In this document: piece after piece, positions 4,815 through 5,802 of the stretch
How positions within the stretch are numbered: position 1 is the stretch's first letter
Layout: the number at the start of each line of letters is the position of its first letter
Assembly (NCBI GenBank): GCA_937875715.1
Contig: CALEHZ010000115.1
Coordinates: 1 to 5,802, forward strand
Origin: an uncultured Campylobacter sp.
Lineage (GTDB): Bacteria > Campylobacterota > Campylobacteria > Campylobacterales > Campylobacteraceae
DNA length: 5,802 nucleotides
Direction: 5' to 3'
Notes under the pieces: generated by a model
Told to the model about the DNA's origin: nothing
The model's database searches: none
The model's input: the letters and a program-made list of their open reading frames with translations, nothing else
Translations under genes and position numbers: made by a program

Positions 4815-5032
4815 CTAGCGTTTAGATGAGAATGCTGACGGACTGGGGGACTTAGGCGGTGTTTTAAAAATCGCACTCCACCCCGTTTTGGCTTGTTTGG
4901 CTTGTGGCTTTTGGTAGCGATAAAATGCGGTGGCGTGTGGTAGAAATCGCTTTTATGTGTAGCGTTTTGGCTGAATTTTATGAAAATGTTTCACATAAAG
5001 CTTAAACTGAAATGAAGCTTAAAAAATAGCCG
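4815..5032. other. Non-coding G+T-rich stretch
   Basis: No gene is supported here. The + strand is unusually rich in G and T (repeated GGCTTG and GGCTT units at 4888-4912). GGACTGGGGGACTTAGGCGG at 4841-4860 is a GC-rich island in A+T-rich DNA. AGCGAT (4916-4921) can pair with ATCGCT (4946-4951), which is followed by TTTA. A 26-codon frame at 4925-5005 has no ribosome site. AAGCTTAAA occurs at 4998-5006 and 5015-5023. A non-coding RNA is possible but not shown. Confidence 0.4.
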
Positions 5033-5074
5033 TTTTGATTGAAAAGCATAATTTTCAATACAAAATTATTTTTT
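5033..5074 (+). terminator. A+T-rich terminator-like hairpin
   Basis: TTTTGATTGAAAA (5033-5045) pairs with TTTTCAAT plus CAAAA (5052-5065) with one bulged A, around a six-base loop. TTATTTTTT follows directly. It would stop + strand transcripts coming from 4815-5032. The stem is almost all A-T, so its strength is uncertain. Confidence 0.45.
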
Positions 5075-5132
5075 GCCAAAAACGCACAAAAGCATTATAT
5101 AATCGTGTTCTTGGCAATTTAAAGACTTTTAT

Positions 5133-5255
5133 CTTTAAGCAAAAAACTAAGCTTAAAGCAGTTTTCAGGCGATTTTGCTTTAAGTTTAGCAAAATAAACG
5201 CAGAAAACTTAAAGCAAAAAATGCCGTGAAACAAAAAACCTTAAAGCATTTTTTG
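5133..5255. repeat. CTTAAAGCA motif cluster within two long inverted repeats
   Basis: CTTAAAGCA occurs at 5152-5160, 5208-5216 and 5240-5248, and inverted at 5176-5184; CTTTAAGCA at 5133-5141 is one base off. Two dyads use these copies: CTAAGCTTAAAGCA (5147-5160) with TGCTTTAAGTTTAG (5176-5189), one G-T pair; and CAAAAAATGC (5215-5224) with GCATTTTTTG (5246-5255), perfect. The copies could be binding sites for a protein or simply parts of a repeat. No supported gene overlaps them. Confidence 0.5.
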
Positions 5256-5297
5256 ATATTTTGCTAGATTTTTCCTGCCGCAATTTTTGAAAATCTC

Positions 5298-5333
5298 GGC
5301 AAAAAACGATAGCGAGCAAGGCAGTTTTTTGCC
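5298..5333. repeat. Ten-base perfect inverted repeat
   Basis: GGCAAAAAAC (5298-5307) and GTTTTTTGCC (5324-5333) are exact complements around 16 bases. On either strand it resembles a terminator stem with an A or T tract inside the arms. TATAAT follows at 5335-5340 without a clear -35. Confidence 0.5.
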
Positions 5334-5346
5334 CTATAATTTTACT

Positions 5347-5353
5347 GGGGGGG
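5347..5353. repeat. G7 homopolymer tract
   Basis: Seven G in A+T-rich DNA are rare by chance. In Campylobacter, longer G tracts vary in length by slippage and switch genes on and off. Here no supported gene contains the tract. It can pair in part with CCCC at 5361-5364. Confidence 0.5.
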
Positions 5354-5484
5354 CTATGTCCCCATCGGCGAGTGCGACTAATATACCACGCTAATTTTTT
5401 AATTTTTGAATTTTTTAAACTCACGCTCCGCCCAAGTCCGCCAAAGCATTTATTTAAAAGCTAAAAAATCACAGCCTTCGCCCT

Positions 5485-5515
5485 TAAAAAAAACGAATTT
5501 TTTTTATTTTTTTTT
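5485..5515. repeat. A/T hairpin with extra T9 run
   Basis: TAAAAAAAA (5485-5493) pairs with TTTTTTTTA (5498-5506) around CGAA, followed by nine T (5507-5515). It may bend DNA or act as a weak + strand terminator. The homopolymers are also prone to length change and sequencing error. Confidence 0.4.
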
Positions 5516-5594
5516 GATGACTATATATCGGCATTTGGGCTTATTTTGCTACACAAAAACGCTATTCGTAGCTCTTGACTTTTTACTGGAAAAC

Positions 5595-5743
5595 TTTGAA
5601 TTCTCTGAAAATTCCAGAAAATTCAAATCCGCTGCAGTTTTGAATTTTCTGAATTTTTTAGAAAATTCAGTTTCGCTGCAGTTAATGAGCTAAAAAATTC
5701 AGCTTTGAATTTTCTGAATTTTCTGGATTTTAGAAAATTCAAA
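5595..5743. repeat. Array of three TTTGAATTTTCT / AGAAAATTCAAA hairpins
   Basis: Unit A pairs 5595-5606 with 5616-5627 (one mismatch). Unit B pairs TGAATTTTCT (5641-5650) with AGAAAATTCA (5660-5669), or alternatively CTGAATTTT with AAAATTCAG around a TTAG loop. Unit C pairs TTTGAATTTTCT (5704-5715) with AGAAAATTCAAA (5732-5743), twelve perfect pairs. CGCTGCAGTT appears twice (5630-5639 and 5674-5683), flanking unit B. The sequence matches the core of the terminator hairpin at 3552-3606, suggesting one repeat family. Confidence 0.7.
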
Positions 5744-5755
5744 CTGAATTTATTA

Positions 5756-5784
5756 TTGAAATTTTAGAAAAAGATTGCTAAAAT
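5756..5784 (+). promoter_or_regulatory. Promoter-like sequence reading out of the right edge
   Basis: TTGAAA (5756-5761) and TAAAAT (5779-5784) are separated by 17 bases. The predicted start is near 5791, so any gene it drives begins outside the window. The A+T-rich background makes chance matches likely. Confidence 0.4.
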
Positions 5785-5802
5785 GCGTGAATTTTTTTAT
5801 TT

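Noticed and set aside
4925..5005. 26-codon frame in the G+T-rich stretch
   Set aside because: No ribosome site or promoter, and no coupling to a neighbour, unlike the micropeptides I accepted.
5035..5229. 64-residue Lys/Phe-rich + strand frame
   Set aside because: It has a TTG start without a ribosome site, starts within a terminator-like hairpin, and its composition is that of translated A+T-rich repeats.
5209..5424. 71-residue minus-strand frame
   Set aside because: It has a GTG start with GGAG only two bases away and runs over several inverted repeats and the G7 tract; kept as a finding about the DNA, not as a gene.
5406..5693. 95-residue + strand frame rich in Phe, Leu and Asn
   Set aside because: It reads directly through the poly-A/T hairpin and the three-hairpin array; the residues reflect repeats of AATTTT, with no ribosome site.

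Overview
The window looks like part of a prophage or phage-like element in a Campylobacterota genome, most likely Campylobacter. The basis is its A+T-rich composition, TATAAT-type -10 boxes (one with an extended TG), short purine-rich ribosome binding sites and codon use. This is inferred by reading; no species can be named. There are two gene blocks and a long non-coding tail.

Block 1 (1-3606, + strand) is a tightly packed virion-type operon. It holds the C-terminal part of a large phage internal/polyvalent protein, a previously easy-to-miss 51-residue one-helix membrane protein (893-1048), a podovirus-type portal protein, and an orphan beta-class DNA methyltransferase. Every junction is a stop/start overlap (TGATG, ATGA, TAATG), so the genes are probably translationally coupled. 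A long, nearly symmetrical hairpin at 3552-3606 ends the operon and also serves the genes converging from the other side.

Block 2 (3606-4773) is a compact regulatory module. A small Cro-size helix-turn-helix protein (4432-4638, + strand) faces a divergent minus-strand operon across a 200-base region. That region carries a perfect-consensus minus-strand promoter (TTGACA, 17 bases, TATAAT), an extended -10 promoter for the regulator, and four operator-like dyads based on TTCTAA-N3-TTAGAA. The dyad centres fall at 4290, 4322, 4354 and 4386, exactly 32 bases (about three helical turns) apart. The minus-strand operon encodes a 33-residue hydrophobic peptide with an ideal Shine-Dalgarno sequence, an unrecognised 89-residue protein, and two coupled hydrophobic peptides of 26 and 29 residues. 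A second consensus promoter (4070-4098, + strand) points directly at the 33-residue gene from its 3' side and would make an antisense RNA. Together these give the layout of a type I toxin-antitoxin locus placed under a phage-style repressor. That interpretation is an inference; the sequence elements themselves are directly visible.

Block 3 (4774-5802) has no gene I can support. It holds a good terminator for the regulator transcript, a second A+T-rich terminator, a G+T-rich stretch, four copies of a 9-base CTTAAAGCA motif within several long inverted repeats, a G7 tract, and an array of three hairpins built on TTTGAATTTTCT / AGAAAATTCAAA. A promoter-like sequence reads out of the right edge. 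The same GCTGAATTTT motif is found in the hairpin that ends block 1, which suggests a dispersed repeat family in this genome.
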